Below, piece by piece: positions 55,780 to 64,000 of a DNA stretch of 64,000 nucleotides. The stretch lies in contig NZ_JAKTNR010000003.1 in the NCBI RefSeq assembly GCF_022760855.1, positions 62,001-126,000 of the forward strand. The letters are read 5' to 3'. Each line of letters starts with the position of its first letter. The first letter of the stretch is position 1. Under the pieces are notes generated by a model. It did no database searches, was not told the origin of the DNA, and saw only the letters and a list, made by a program, of their open reading frames with translations. Both the position numbers and the translations under genes were made by a program. The stretch comes from Thermus albus (lineage in GTDB: Bacteria > Deinococcota > Deinococci > Deinococcales > Thermaceae).

Positions 55780-56500
55780 GGGTTAAGTCCTCATCCACCA
55801 CGTCAAAGGAGGGGCAGAGGTCCTTAAGGGTTTCCGCAAAGCCGCCGGTGGCGATCACCAAGGCCTCCCCGGCTTCCATCTTGAAGCGGCGCACCATCCC
55901 CTCCACCAAAGCGGCGTAGCCATAGACCAAGCCCGAGCGCAGGGCATCCAAGGTGTTCTTGCCCACCACCCGGGCGGGGGGGACCAGGTCAATGCGGGGG
56001 AGCTTGGCGGTGCGGGCGGCCAGGGCGTCGGCGGCGGTCTGGGGGCCGATGGTGATGGCCCCGCCAAGGTAGCGATTTGGGGCTTCCACCAGGTCAAAGG
56101 TGGTGGCGGTGCCGAAGTCCACCACGATGTAGCGCCCCGTGGGGCTTTCGTAGCCCAAGGCTCCCACAGCGTTCACCAGGCGGTCGGTGCCGGCTTCCTT
56201 GGGGTTGTCTATGCACACCTCCAGCCCCGTGGCCTCGGCGTCCACCACCTGGGCCTTGATGCCGAAAAGCTTCTCTATGGCCTCCTTCATCTCCCGCTCC
56301 ACCGGGGGCACCACGCTGGAGAGGAGGGCGGCCTTGGGGGGAGGGAGGTTTTCCAGGGCGAAGAGGTTTTGCAGCACCACCCGGTACTCGCTTTCCATGC
56401 GCATCCGGTCCGTATGGATGCGGAAGTGGGCGATGAGGTCCTCCCCGGAGAAGACCCCCAAGACGGTGGAGGTGTTGCCGATGTCAATGGCTAAGAGCAT
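55742..56500 (-). CDS. coaX: Type III pantothenate kinase
   Basis: 252 residues, ASKHA fold: LLAIDIGNTSTVLGVF (phosphate loop), AGTDRLVNAVGA, VVDFGTATTFDLV (catalytic Asp) and VIATGGFAETL. First step of coenzyme A synthesis. ATG 56500 gives the standard N-terminus. It lies 4 nt after osmC. Confidence 0.93.
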   Translation of the reverse strand: MLLAIDIGNTSTVLGVFSGEDLIAHFRIHTDRMRMESEYRVVLQNLFALENLPPPKAALLSSVVPPVEREMKEAIEKLFGIKAQVVDAEATGLEVCIDNPKEAGTDRLVNAVGALGYESPTGRYIVVDFGTATTFDLVEAPNRYLGGAITIGPQTAADALAARTAKLPRIDLVPPARVVGKNTLDALRSGLVYGYAALVEGMVRRFKMEAGEALVIATGGFAETLKDLCPSFDVVDEDLTLKGLLRIHKALG

Positions 56501-56504
56501 GGGG

Positions 56505-56933
56505 CTAAGCTTGGCCTTCCTGTCCCTCTTCCCAGGGTTCCAGCACCACCTTGACGGTGATTTCCGCATTGAGATTGGCGGAAACGGAGCAGTATTTGGT
56601 GTGGGAGAGGTGAGCGGCGCGCTCGAGGGCCTCCAAGGTGACGTTGGGTCCGGAAGCGATGTGGGTGATGGTGATGTGGGTGTAGCGCTTGGGATGGGTT
56701 TCCGCCCGGATGCCCTCCACCTCCACCCGGTAGCGGGCCAGGGGTTGCTTTTTCTTCCGCATGATGTCCACCACGTCGTAGGCGGTGCAGGCCCCTAGGG
56801 CCATGAGGAGGAGCTCCATGGGGCGGGGGCCGGCGGCGGGCTGGTCCCCGTCGATCATCACCTTATCCCCTTGTTCGTTGATGCCCAGGAAGCGGTGGCC
56901 TACCAGATGGTGGATCACAACCCTCTTGGTCAT
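56505..56933 (-). CDS. OsmC-family protein
   Basis: 142 residues with the OsmC pattern: PRPMELLLMALGACTAYDVVDI holding the first peroxidatic cysteine and LSHTKYCSVSANL the second. OsmC/Ohr proteins reduce peroxides with thiols. TAAAAT ends 7 nt before the ATG (leaderless), divergent from the amidase. Confidence 0.88.
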   Translation of the reverse strand: MTKRVVIHHLVGHRFLGINEQGDKVMIDGDQPAAGPRPMELLLMALGACTAYDVVDIMRKKKQPLARYRVEVEGIRAETHPKRYTHITITHIASGPNVTLEALERAAHLSHTKYCSVSANLNAEITVKVVLEPWEEGQEGQA

Positions 56934-56981
56934 GAGCCGGATTTTACCAGGCTTTCATCTATCCCGCTAGAATGGGCGTAG

Positions 56982-58079
56982 ATGCGGGTATTCCTCCTGG
57001 TTTTCGCCTTGGTATGGAACCTGGCCTTGGCCTTTCCCCGGGTGGGGGTGCATGAGGGCTTTACCCGGTTGGTCTTTGACCTACCCAAGGGGGATGTACA
57101 GTACAGTCTTTCCCAAGAAAACGGTCAGCTTGTGTTGACCCTAAGGGGGGTGAAGGCAGCCTCCTTGGACCAGGTGGTGAACTCGGCCGAGGTGGTCTCC
57201 GTCCAGACCATTCCGGAAGGGGAGGGGGTGCGGGTAGTGGTACGCCTAAAGGGGCCGGTGGAGGCCAAGGTGGCGCGCTATGCCGATCCCGAGCGGTTGG
57301 TCCTAGACTTAACGCTCAAGAAAGAGGCCGCTTCCCCAGCCAAGCCCGCTTCGGACCCCCCCCGCAACCGACCCCCCAGGCCTCCCAAGCCCGTGGTCTT
57401 GTTGGACCCGGGCCACGGGGGGGTGGACCCGGGGATGAACGGGTATGTGGTGGAGAAGGAGGTGGTTTTGGATGTGGCTCTCCGCCTAAAGCGCCTTTTA
57501 GAAAAGGAAGGCGTAGAGGTACGCCTCACCCGGGACCGGGACATGCACCTTTCCCCCGACAAGCGGGAGGACCTCTCCCGGCGGGCTTCCATGGCCGATA
57601 GTTCCCAGGTGAACCTTTTCGTCTCCATTCACGTGAACGCCAGCCCCACCCGCACCGCCCAGGGGGTGGAGGCCTTTTACTTTGGCCAGGCCCAGGACTC
57701 CCGCATCCTGGCCCAGGTGATCCGGGAAAACGGTGGGGGGGAGCTGGGGCGGCGCCTGACCCAGGAGGCCCGCACCGTGGCGGAGAGGATACTTTCCGAC
57801 ATCGTGGCCCAGGCCAACCAGCGCTACAGCCAGCGCCTGGCGGAGACCTTGGGGCGGCACCTTTCCCAGGCCACAGGGAGCCCTTACCGCGGGGCCTTCC
57901 CGGGCGATTTCTTCGTGCTTCGCTATGCCAAGGTACCCGCGGTCTTGGTGGAGATCGGGTTCGGGGACCACCCCGTGGAGGGGCGGAGGCTCGCCGACCC
58001 GGCTTACCGGGAAAAGGTGGCCCAGGGGCTTCTTACGGGTATCCTTACCTTCTTGGCCAACGGGGCCTATGCCAAGTGA
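56982..58079 (+). CDS. N-acetylmuramoyl-L-alanine amidase with AMIN domain
   Basis: 365 residues: signal peptide (VFLLVFALVWNLALAF), AMIN domain (about 20-110) for septal/peptidoglycan targeting, a proline-rich linker, and an Amidase_3 domain with zinc ligands in LLDPGHGGVDPGM, the Glu of VVEKEVVLD and SIHVNAS, and the catalytic Glu in VLVEIGFGDH. It cuts peptidoglycan during division. TAGAAT ends 8 nt before the ATG. Confidence 0.92.
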   Translation: MRVFLLVFALVWNLALAFPRVGVHEGFTRLVFDLPKGDVQYSLSQENGQLVLTLRGVKAASLDQVVNSAEVVSVQTIPEGEGVRVVVRLKGPVEAKVARYADPERLVLDLTLKKEAASPAKPASDPPRNRPPRPPKPVVLLDPGHGGVDPGMNGYVVEKEVVLDVALRLKRLLEKEGVEVRLTRDRDMHLSPDKREDLSRRASMADSSQVNLFVSIHVNASPTRTAQGVEAFYFGQAQDSRILAQVIRENGGGELGRRLTQEARTVAERILSDIVAQANQRYSQRLAETLGRHLSQATGSPYRGAFPGDFFVLRYAKVPAVLVEIGFGDHPVEGRRLADPAYREKVAQGLLTGILTFLANGAYAK

Positions 58080-58098
58080 GGGTTCATCTGACCAGGGA

Positions 58099-59163
58099 TT
58101 AGGGGCAGGGCTGGGCCTTTAGTTCGGCCACTCCTTTCCAAGAGAGGGGTTTCCAGGAAAGGGGAAGGGGAAGCGCTTGGGACTTGAGGGGCTGCCAGGG
58201 GAGTTTGAGCGCCTCGAGGCGGTAGGCCAGGGCCTCCCCCTCGGATCCCTCCAGGTTCAGGAAAAGCCCCTCCCCCTGGAAGAGGGAACGGTAAGAATAC
58301 CCGTAGGCAAAAGGGGGGTCCAGGGCGCGCAAAGAGGCCATGGGACCCCCGCCGTACCGAAGGCCTGGGTCCCTTCTGGAGGGGCTGCCTTGCGAGCCGA
58401 GCCAAAGGCCTTGTAGAACCCCCTCCACCTCCGCTTCCCCTACCAGGAAGGACCCCCGCCAGGCCCGAAGGTAGTCAAAGCCGGGCCGGCGGAAAAGCTG
58501 GGCCTCACCCCGCAGCAACCCCACCCAGTCCAGAAGAAGCCCTTCCGAGTCCCCTGCCACCTCTAACCGCCCCACCGCCCCCTTTTCCCCCAGGAAACGG
58601 AGGTAGTCGTTTCCCGGCCAGCCGCTTTGGTAGCCATAGGCCCACCCTCCGGGGCGGGCCAGCGGAAGGCCCAGGAGGAAGCCGTCAAATCCTCCTTTCC
58701 CTTCCACCCGCCCCACCAGGAAAAGGACGCCATGCCGGTACAGGCCCCCGTAGGCGTACCCCTGGCCGGGGAGGGGAAGGCGCCAGGCCCGTTCCTCGGC
58801 TAGGTCCAAGACCAGGGCTTCCCAGCCCTTCGGGCCCAGGTGCCCTCCCCAGGCGAAACGGCCATCCGTGCCCCAAAGGATTCCCTGGCCTCCCGCCTTG
58901 GCCCAAAGGGGCTTTCCCTTTTGGTCCAGCCCCACCTGAAGGAGGGCTTTGCCCACATGGCCCACGGCCAAATAGCCATCCGGGGTACGGGCGAGGCCGT
59001 AAAGGGCGGAGTTCTCCTCTTTCGCCAAGACATGGGCGCCGCTTTGCGCCACCACCAGGGCCCGGTGGCCCCCTTCCACCAAAAGCCTTCCCGTCGCCAC
59101 CTCTCCCAGGCCCGCAAAGAGGGCGGAGCCCAGGAGGGTGGAAAGCATTAGGCAAGCGGCCAT
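58099..59163 (-). CDS. Secreted protein of unknown function, partner of a kinase
   Basis: 354 residues with a signal peptide (AACLMLSTLLGSALFAG) and repeated beta-strand blocks with Gly/Trp/Tyr turns (YGLARTPDGYLAVGHVG, YAYGGLYRHGVLFLVGRV, AYGYQSGWPGND), which suggest a beta-propeller-like fold. I recognise no family. Its ATG follows the kinase stop with no gap, so the two are certainly one operon. Confidence 0.65.
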   Translation of the reverse strand: MAACLMLSTLLGSALFAGLGEVATGRLLVEGGHRALVVAQSGAHVLAKEENSALYGLARTPDGYLAVGHVGKALLQVGLDQKGKPLWAKAGGQGILWGTDGRFAWGGHLGPKGWEALVLDLAEERAWRLPLPGQGYAYGGLYRHGVLFLVGRVEGKGGFDGFLLGLPLARPGGWAYGYQSGWPGNDYLRFLGEKGAVGRLEVAGDSEGLLLDWVGLLRGEAQLFRRPGFDYLRAWRGSFLVGEAEVEGVLQGLWLGSQGSPSRRDPGLRYGGGPMASLRALDPPFAYGYSYRSLFQGEGLFLNLEGSEGEALAYRLEALKLPWQPLKSQALPLPLSWKPLSWKGVAELKAQPCP

Positions 59164-59928
59164 TTAAAAGGGAAAGTTCTCCAAAGCTTCCGTCGCTGAG
59201 GAGAAGCGCTCCTTGGGGGACTTGGCCAGGAGGCGTTCCAAGTAGGCCTGCTCCGGGAAGGTGAGCCCAGGTATGGGGGGCACGGGTTCCTGGAGGTGGC
59301 CGAGGAGGACCTCCTCCGGTCCCCCCACGAAGGGGTGCTCTCCGGAGAGGATCCAGTACAAGATGACCCCTGCAGCGTAGACGTCGGCCTCGAGGCCAGG
59401 GCTTTGCCCCAGGACCTGTTCGGGGGCCAGGTAGGGAAGGGTACCGACCCTCAGGGGCTTCTTAAAGGCCTCGAGGGCCGGCCCCGAGAGGTCAAAGTCC
59501 ACCAACCTGGCCTCGTCCGTTCCCGCCACAATGATGTTTTCCGGCTTCACGTCGCGGTGCACCAGGCCCTTGCCGTGCATGTGGGCCAGGGCCATGAGGA
59601 GCTGGCGGAAGACGAAAAGGGCCCGATTTCTGCCGGGCCTACGGAGCATCCAGCGCCCCATCACCTCCCCGGGGGCGTAGGCCAAGAGGAGGGCAGGGCC
59701 TTCCTCCAGGTCCAGGCTCTCCAGGACCGGGTTGAGGTTAGGGTGGGAAAGCCTTTGGCCCACCCAAAACTCCCGGTTGCGCCTGGCCTCGGCTCCCCGG
59801 GGGAAGACCTTGAGGGCGTAGGGGGTGCCATAGCGGTCAAAGGCCAGGTAGACGGTGGCCAAGGCCCCTCGGCCCAAGGGGCGCACCACCCGGTATCGGT
59901 TCAAAAGGACCTTCCCCGCCAGGCTCAC
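59164..59928 (-). CDS. Hanks-type Ser/Thr protein kinase
   Basis: 254 residues, only the kinase domain: LGRGALATVYLA (glycine loop), YALKVFP (Lys), LVHRDVKPENIIV (catalytic loop), VDFDLSG where the usual DFG is DFD, and LPYLAPEQVLG. No membrane or PASTA region. GTG 59928 is chosen: TATAGT ends 7 nt upstream. An in-frame GTG at 59937 lies inside that box. Confidence 0.88.
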   Translation of the reverse strand: MSLAGKVLLNRYRVVRPLGRGALATVYLAFDRYGTPYALKVFPRGAEARRNREFWVGQRLSHPNLNPVLESLDLEEGPALLLAYAPGEVMGRWMLRRPGRNRALFVFRQLLMALAHMHGKGLVHRDVKPENIIVAGTDEARLVDFDLSGPALEAFKKPLRVGTLPYLAPEQVLGQSPGLEADVYAAGVILYWILSGEHPFVGGPEEVLLGHLQEPVPPIPGLTFPEQAYLERLLAKSPKERFSSATEALENFPF

Positions 59929-59985
59929 CGCCTCCACTATATCCAGCCCTCACGTCTTTCACCCAGAAGCCGTTAGGATTTGGGC

Positions 59986-60741
59986 GTGCGCGGCTTGGCG
60001 CTATCCGGTGGGGGGGCCAGGGGGCTTGCCCATATCGGGGCCCTCGAGGTCTTCCTGGAGGCGGGCTTGGAGTTTCAGGTGGTGGCCGGGAGCAGCATGG
60101 GGGCCATCGTGGGGGCGCTCTACGCCGCAGGCAAGACCCCGGCGGAGATGCTGGCCATCGCCCACAAGACTCCCTGGCTGGGGCTTTTGGGCTTCTCCCC
60201 CAGGGAGGGGATTTTTTCCCGCAAGAAGCTCAAGGATTTCTTGGCGGAGCACCTGCCCGGGCGTTTTGAGGAGCTTAAAAGGCCCCTGGCGGTCACCGCG
60301 GTGGACGTGGTCTCGGGGCGGCTTCTCTTCCTCACCCAAGGGGACCTGCCCAGCGCGGTTTTGGCCTCCGCGGCCTACCCGGGGCTTCTGGCCCCGGTGG
60401 AGCGGGAGGGGCAGCTTCTTTTTGACGGCGGGGTCCTGGACAACCTTCCCGTGGATGCCGCCCGCTTCCTGGGGGCCAGGGAGGTCTATGCCCTGGACGT
60501 GACCCCCGAGCGCCGGGTGGAGGAGGCCCCCAAGGGGCTTCTAGCCCTGGCCCGGCGGGCGGTGGACCTGATGCAGCTTCACCTTACCTCGGTGCGCCTC
60601 ACCCTCTATGCCCCGGAGGTGTACGTGAGGCCCAGCCTGCCCGGGGTGGGCATTGAGGACTTCCGCCTTTTGGAGGAGATCGTGGAGGCGGGGCGCAAAG
60701 CAGCCAAGGAGGTCGTAGCCAGTAAAGTAGGAGGGGTATGA
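59986..60741 (+). CDS. Patatin-like phospholipase
   Basis: 251 residues: LALSGGGARGLAHIG (oxyanion loop), GSSMGAIVG (nucleophile Ser) and FDGGVLDNLPV (catalytic Asp). It hydrolyses lipids. GTG 59986 lies 6 nt after TAGGAT, the leaderless arrangement; an in-frame TTG at 59980 is less likely. Overlaps lepB by 4 nt. Confidence 0.9.
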   Translation: MRGLALSGGGARGLAHIGALEVFLEAGLEFQVVAGSSMGAIVGALYAAGKTPAEMLAIAHKTPWLGLLGFSPREGIFSRKKLKDFLAEHLPGRFEELKRPLAVTAVDVVSGRLLFLTQGDLPSAVLASAAYPGLLAPVEREGQLLFDGGVLDNLPVDAARFLGAREVYALDVTPERRVEEAPKGLLALARRAVDLMQLHLTSVRLTLYAPEVYVRPSLPGVGIEDFRLLEEIVEAGRKAAKEVVASKVGGV

Positions 60742-61544
60742 AGGCGTTTTGGGACTATCTGTTTCGGGAGTGGTTCCGCCAGGTGGGGGAAGCCCTTCTG
60801 GTGGCGTTTTTGGTCACCACCTTTGTCTTCACCACCGTGGGGGTAGTGGGGCAGAGCATGTTTCCCACCCTGCAAAACGGGGAGCGGGTATTGGTTCCCA
60901 AGTGGGAGACCTGGCTGGTGCGCTTTGGCCTGATGGAGTGGAAAAGGGGAGAGATCGCCATTCTGAAACCTCCCGAGGGTACTCCCAACGCCACCGCCCG
61001 CTTTCCCATCCTGGGCTTTAGCTTCAGGGCCTTCTTCATCAAGCGCATCGTGGCGGTGCCGGGGGATGAGGTCTATGTGGAGCGGGGGGTGGTGTACATC
61101 AACGGCAAACCCCTGGACGAAAGGCACATCACCGACCGCATCGCCCCCTGGCCCGACTCCTTCCCGGGAGTGTGCTACAAGGACGGGCGCATGACCCGCC
61201 TCCTCACCCAGCAGGGCGATTTTTCCGTGGAGCTTCTGCCCGCCTACCTACGGCCCCTTAAGGAGATGCTCCTGCCCCCCTCGGAGGAGGTCTTGGCCCG
61301 GAGCCGCCTCACCGAGGCCTGCGAGGTGGGGCGCATTCGGCTCAAGAAGGGGTATTACCTGGTCATGGGGGATAACCGCACCTTGGGGGGTTCGGAGGAT
61401 TCCCGCACCTTCGGCCCGGTGCCCGTGGAGGCCATCGCTGGCAGGGCCAGCTACGTGTGGTGGCCCATCTTCGTGCGGGATGAGGGAGGGCTTCGCCTGA
61501 ACCTTAGGAGGCTTTCCCCGCCTCCCGCCTACCAACTGCCCTGA
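60738..61544 (+). CDS. lepB: Signal peptidase I
   Basis: 268 residues: one N-terminal membrane helix, GQSMFPTL with the catalytic Ser, FIKRIVAVPGDEV with the general-base Lys, and MGDNRTLGGSEDSRTFGPV. It removes Sec and Tat signals, including those of the many secreted proteins here. An insertion of about 70 residues lies between the Lys box and the GDN box. Convergent 16-nt overlap with lutC. Confidence 0.94.
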   Translation: MKAFWDYLFREWFRQVGEALLVAFLVTTFVFTTVGVVGQSMFPTLQNGERVLVPKWETWLVRFGLMEWKRGEIAILKPPEGTPNATARFPILGFSFRAFFIKRIVAVPGDEVYVERGVVYINGKPLDERHITDRIAPWPDSFPGVCYKDGRMTRLLTQQGDFSVELLPAYLRPLKEMLLPPSEEVLARSRLTEACEVGRIRLKKGYYLVMGDNRTLGGSEDSRTFGPVPVEAIAGRASYVWWPIFVRDEGGLRLNLRRLSPPPAYQLP

Positions 61545-62098
61545 AGCACGGCCACCACCAGTCTCCCAGGGCCATGCACCCCCTTCACCATCACCTGGCC
61601 AATGTCGGCGCTTTTGGAAGGGCCGGAGTGGAGGCCTAGGGCGCTGGGAAGGGCTTTCAGGTCCAGGAGGGCCTCGAGGAGGCTAGGGTAGATCCGCCCT
61701 TCCTCCACCAGGACCAGGTGGACCGGGGGGAGAAGCTGGGCCTTCCGGCCGTCCTCGGAGGAGAGGGCCACGGTGCCCGTTTCCGCCACGGCAAAAAGGG
61801 CCCAAGATACGCCTAGGGGGGCCTCTTCGGGGGGAAGCTGGGGCAGGAGCCGGAAGGAGGCGGGAACCCCCCTTCCGTAGGTGGCTCCGGGATGTCCTTG
61901 GGAGAGCTCCCAAATGAGCTCCCTTGCCCTTTCTTCCTCCAGGAGGTGCCCTTCAGCCCCGTTTTCCGCCAGGCGCTTTAGGAAGAGGTCCAGGGGGTTT
62001 GCCGAGGGAGGGGAGTGGGGATGTTCGGGAAGAAGGGCCTTGGGCCGTTCCTTGAGGGTGTGCCCGATGCGGCTTAGGATGCGGGTTCTAGCGTCCAT
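61529..62098 (-). CDS. lutC: Lactate utilization protein LutC
   Basis: 189 residues of the LUD (DUF162) fold: SWALFAVAETGTVAL and LPPVHLVLVEEGRIYPSL, ending with DIGQVMVKGVHGPGRLVVAV. Third member of the LutABC L-lactate oxidising complex. ATG 62098 overlaps lutB by 11 nt. Confidence 0.88.
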   Translation of the reverse strand: MDARTRILSRIGHTLKERPKALLPEHPHSPPSANPLDLFLKRLAENGAEGHLLEEERARELIWELSQGHPGATYGRGVPASFRLLPQLPPEEAPLGVSWALFAVAETGTVALSSEDGRKAQLLPPVHLVLVEEGRIYPSLLEALLDLKALPSALGLHSGPSKSADIGQVMVKGVHGPGRLVVAVLQGSW

Positions 62099-63482
62099 CC
62101 TCCTCCTCCAGTTCCTTCCAAAGCTCATGAAAAGGCCGAGGGCTTGGCTTGAGGGGGCCCCGCCCTTCCGTCCAGGCGCGGAGCAGGGGAAGGAGGTGCT
62201 GGGGCAGGGGGAGGCCCCTTAGGGCCTTGGAGAAGAGACGGTAAAGGGCTGGATTTTCCATCACCATCTGGAAGACCCTCATGGCCCCCTTCTCCCACGT
62301 GGGGGCGAGGCCCCTTTCCACCGCCCTATGGCGCCAGGTGAGGAGGAGCTTGGGGATGGGGATCTTCACCGGGCAGGCCTCGTAGCAGGCCCCGCAGAGG
62401 GTGGAGGCGTAGGGGAGGGGGTAGGCCTCCTCGAGGCCCAAAAGCCCGGGGTCCAAAACCGCCCCGATGGGCCCCGAGTACACGTAGCCGTAGGGGTGCC
62501 CCCCGGTTTGGCGAAAGACGGGGCAGGCGTTGAGACAGGCCCCGCAACGGAGACACCGCAACACCTCCCAGGCCTCGGGGTCGTGGAGAAGGGCGGTGCG
62601 GCCGTGGTCCACCAGGACCACGTGCACCTCCTCTGGGCCCTCCTCCCCCTCTTTCGCCGGGCCCTGGATGAGGGAAACATAGGTGGAAAGCCGCTGCCCC
62701 GTGGCCGCCCGGGCGGTGAGGGGCAGGAAGAGGGCAAGGTCGGCAAGCCGGGGAAGGAGCTTTTCTATGCCCACAAAGGCCACGTGCACCTTGGGAAGGC
62801 TGGTGGAAAGGCGGATATTCCCCTCGTTTTCCATGAGGACCAGGGTGCCGGTTTCCGCCACCAGGAAGTTGGCCCCGCTGATGCCCAGCTCGGCGGTGAG
62901 GAAGGCATCCCGCAAGACCTTCCTGGCCACGGCGGCCAGGGCCTCAGGAGGAGCGTCCAGGGGGGTGCCGAAGCGCTGGTGGAAGAGCCTTTGGATGTCG
63001 GAAAGGGCCAGGTGGATGGCCGGGCCCACGATGTGGCTGGGGGGTTCGCCGAGAAGCTGGATCAGATACTCCCCCAGGTCGGTTTCAAAGACCTCCACCC
63101 CCAGGGATTCCAAAAGGGGGTTTACCCCAAGCTCCTCGGTGAGCATGCTCTTGGCCTTCACCGCCCGCTTCACCCCGTGCCGGACCGCCACTTCCCTCAG
63201 GATGCGGTGGGCGTCCAGGGGGTCTTCCGCCCAGTGCACCTGGACCCCGTTTTCCCTTAGGCGCTTTTCCGCCAGCTCCAGGTAGTGGTCCAGATGGGTG
63301 AGGAGGTGGTCTTTCACCCTCTTGGCCCTTTCCCTAAGGGCCTCGGCGTCTATTTCCCCGTAGGCCTTCTTGCGGCCTTCCTCAAAGTGCAGGGTGGCCC
63401 CGGTGACCGCTTCCCGCACCCCGGGTTTTTCCCTTAAGAGCCTGGCTGCCTCCTTGGGGTAGAGCTTGGCCTTAGCCTGCAT
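62088..63482 (-). CDS. lutB: Iron-sulfur protein LutB
   Basis: 464 residues: LUD domain (GANFLVAETGTLVLMENEGN) followed by two ferredoxin-type clusters CLRCGACLNACPVF and CGACYEACPVKIPI. It is the electron-carrying centre of the lactate complex. It overlaps lutA and lutC by 11 nt each. Confidence 0.93.
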   Translation of the reverse strand: MQAKAKLYPKEAARLLREKPGVREAVTGATLHFEEGRKKAYGEIDAEALRERAKRVKDHLLTHLDHYLELAEKRLRENGVQVHWAEDPLDAHRILREVAVRHGVKRAVKAKSMLTEELGVNPLLESLGVEVFETDLGEYLIQLLGEPPSHIVGPAIHLALSDIQRLFHQRFGTPLDAPPEALAAVARKVLRDAFLTAELGISGANFLVAETGTLVLMENEGNIRLSTSLPKVHVAFVGIEKLLPRLADLALFLPLTARAATGQRLSTYVSLIQGPAKEGEEGPEEVHVVLVDHGRTALLHDPEAWEVLRCLRCGACLNACPVFRQTGGHPYGYVYSGPIGAVLDPGLLGLEEAYPLPYASTLCGACYEACPVKIPIPKLLLTWRHRAVERGLAPTWEKGAMRVFQMVMENPALYRLFSKALRGLPLPQHLLPLLRAWTEGRGPLKPSPRPFHELWKELEEEDGR

Positions 63483-64000
63483 ACGCCTCCCATAAGAGGG
63501 TGGCCAGGGGAACCACCCGCAGGTTTTTTCCCTGTTTGCCCATTCGTCCGGAAAGGTGGAGGAGGCAGCCTGCGTCCGTGGAGGTGAGGACGTCGGCCTG
63601 GGGTAAGGTGGAAAGCTTGCGGTCGGCCATGGCCAGGGAGACCTCGGGGAGCTTCACCGAGAATAGCCCCCCAAAGCCGCAGCACTCTTCCGCCGCCTCC
63701 CAGGGCAGGACCTCGGCCCCGGCGTTCTGCAAAAGGCGAAGGGGTTCCTCCCTAACCCCAAGCTCCCTGAGGGCATGGCAACCGTGGTGGTAGGCCACCT
63801 TTTTGCCCTGGAGGCCGTTTCCAAGCTTCTCTACCCCCAACACCCGCACCAGGAACTGGGAGAGCTCGTAGACCTTCTCCGAAAGCCCCAGGGCTTCCCC
63901 GTCCCCGGGAAGGAGTTCTGGGTAGTGGTTTTTCACCATGCTGGCGCAGCTTCCCGAGGGCAGGACCACGTACGGATATTCTTGGAAAATATCTATGGTT
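63472..64000 (-). CDS. lutA: LutA/GlpC-like CCG-domain protein, partial
   Basis: The open frame continues beyond the window end. Visible motifs: VVLPSGSCASMVKNHYPEL (CCG domain, end of repeat 1), VAYHHGCHALRELGV and EECCGFGGLFSVKLPEVS (repeat 2), TSTDAGCLLHLSG. These cysteines hold iron-sulfur clusters in heterodisulfide-reductase-like proteins. First gene of the lutABC run in transcription order. Confidence 0.9.
   Translation of the reverse strand, partial: TIDIFQEYPYVVLPSGSCASMVKNHYPELLPGDGEALGLSEKVYELSQFLVRVLGVEKLGNGLQGKKVAYHHGCHALRELGVREEPLRLLQNAGAEVLPWEAAEECCGFGGLFSVKLPEVSLAMADRKLSTLPQADVLTSTDAGCLLHLSGRMGKQGKNLRVVPLATLLWEAYAG

Overview
This window comes from a Thermus chromosome. The DNA is very GC-rich with a strong G/C bias at third codon positions. 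Many proteins match Thermus thermophilus almost residue for residue: ribosomal proteins S9, L13, S20 and the Thermus-specific peptide Thx, CTP synthase, cytochrome c552, homoisocitrate dehydrogenase and the PilMNOWQ set. Many genes lack a ribosome binding site and instead carry a -10 hexamer 6-8 nt before the start codon, the usual sign of leaderless Thermus mRNAs. I used that spacing to choose several starts. The sequence is clearly diverged from T. thermophilus, so I do not name a species.

Layout. 1-2.9 kb: the end of a PD-(D/E)XK nuclease and an AddA-like helicase-nuclease. 2.9-5.5 kb: rplM-rpsI and pyrG. 5.5-7.2 kb: a foreign-looking, AT-richer DUF262-HNH nuclease gene. 7.2-10.5 kb: a DUF815 ATPase, tRNA-Lys, thiN with an ABC ATPase, and cytochrome c552. 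10.6-20.9 kb: a sulfur-oxidation operon (thioredoxin, SoxYZ, a mirror-image SoxA-X-B-X-A block, rhodanese, DUF302, FccB/SoxF-like flavoprotein, SoxCD). 20.9-28.7 kb: ccdA, a full system I cytochrome c maturation set (ccmABCDEFGHI) and a Rieske protein on the same strand. The Sox cytochromes need covalent heme, so the machine that builds them sits beside its clients.

28.7-32.5 kb: tyrS, rpsT, thx and thrB. 32.5-35.0 kb: the most interesting part of the window. Two duplicated cassettes between thrB and nnrDE encode secreted cysteine-rich proteins with a poly-glycine linker and a mirror-symmetric eight-cysteine domain, plus small membrane proteins. The two cassette promoters differ by one GAA unit, which changes the -35/-10 spacing from 17 to 20. 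Between the cassettes lie a chimeric nnrD::thrB pseudogene and a remnant of a membrane-protein gene, which record how the duplication arose.

35-45 kb: nnrDE, a sirtuin, der, an acyltransferase, acpS, rsmF, a VapBC-type toxin-antitoxin pair and aroC-aroK-aroB. 45-51 kb: pilMNOWQ for type IV pili and natural transformation, with a possible 33-residue peptide. 51-54 kb: homoisocitrate dehydrogenase, a DUF5317 protein and an HD-GYP protein. 54-55.4 kb: a 29-residue peptide gene with its own promoter and terminator, a structured 540-bp gene-poor stretch, a glyoxalase-fold protein and tRNA-Asp/tRNA-Phe. 55.4-64 kb: coaX, osmC, an amidase, a Ser/Thr kinase with a secreted partner, a patatin, lepB and lutABC (lutA runs off the window).
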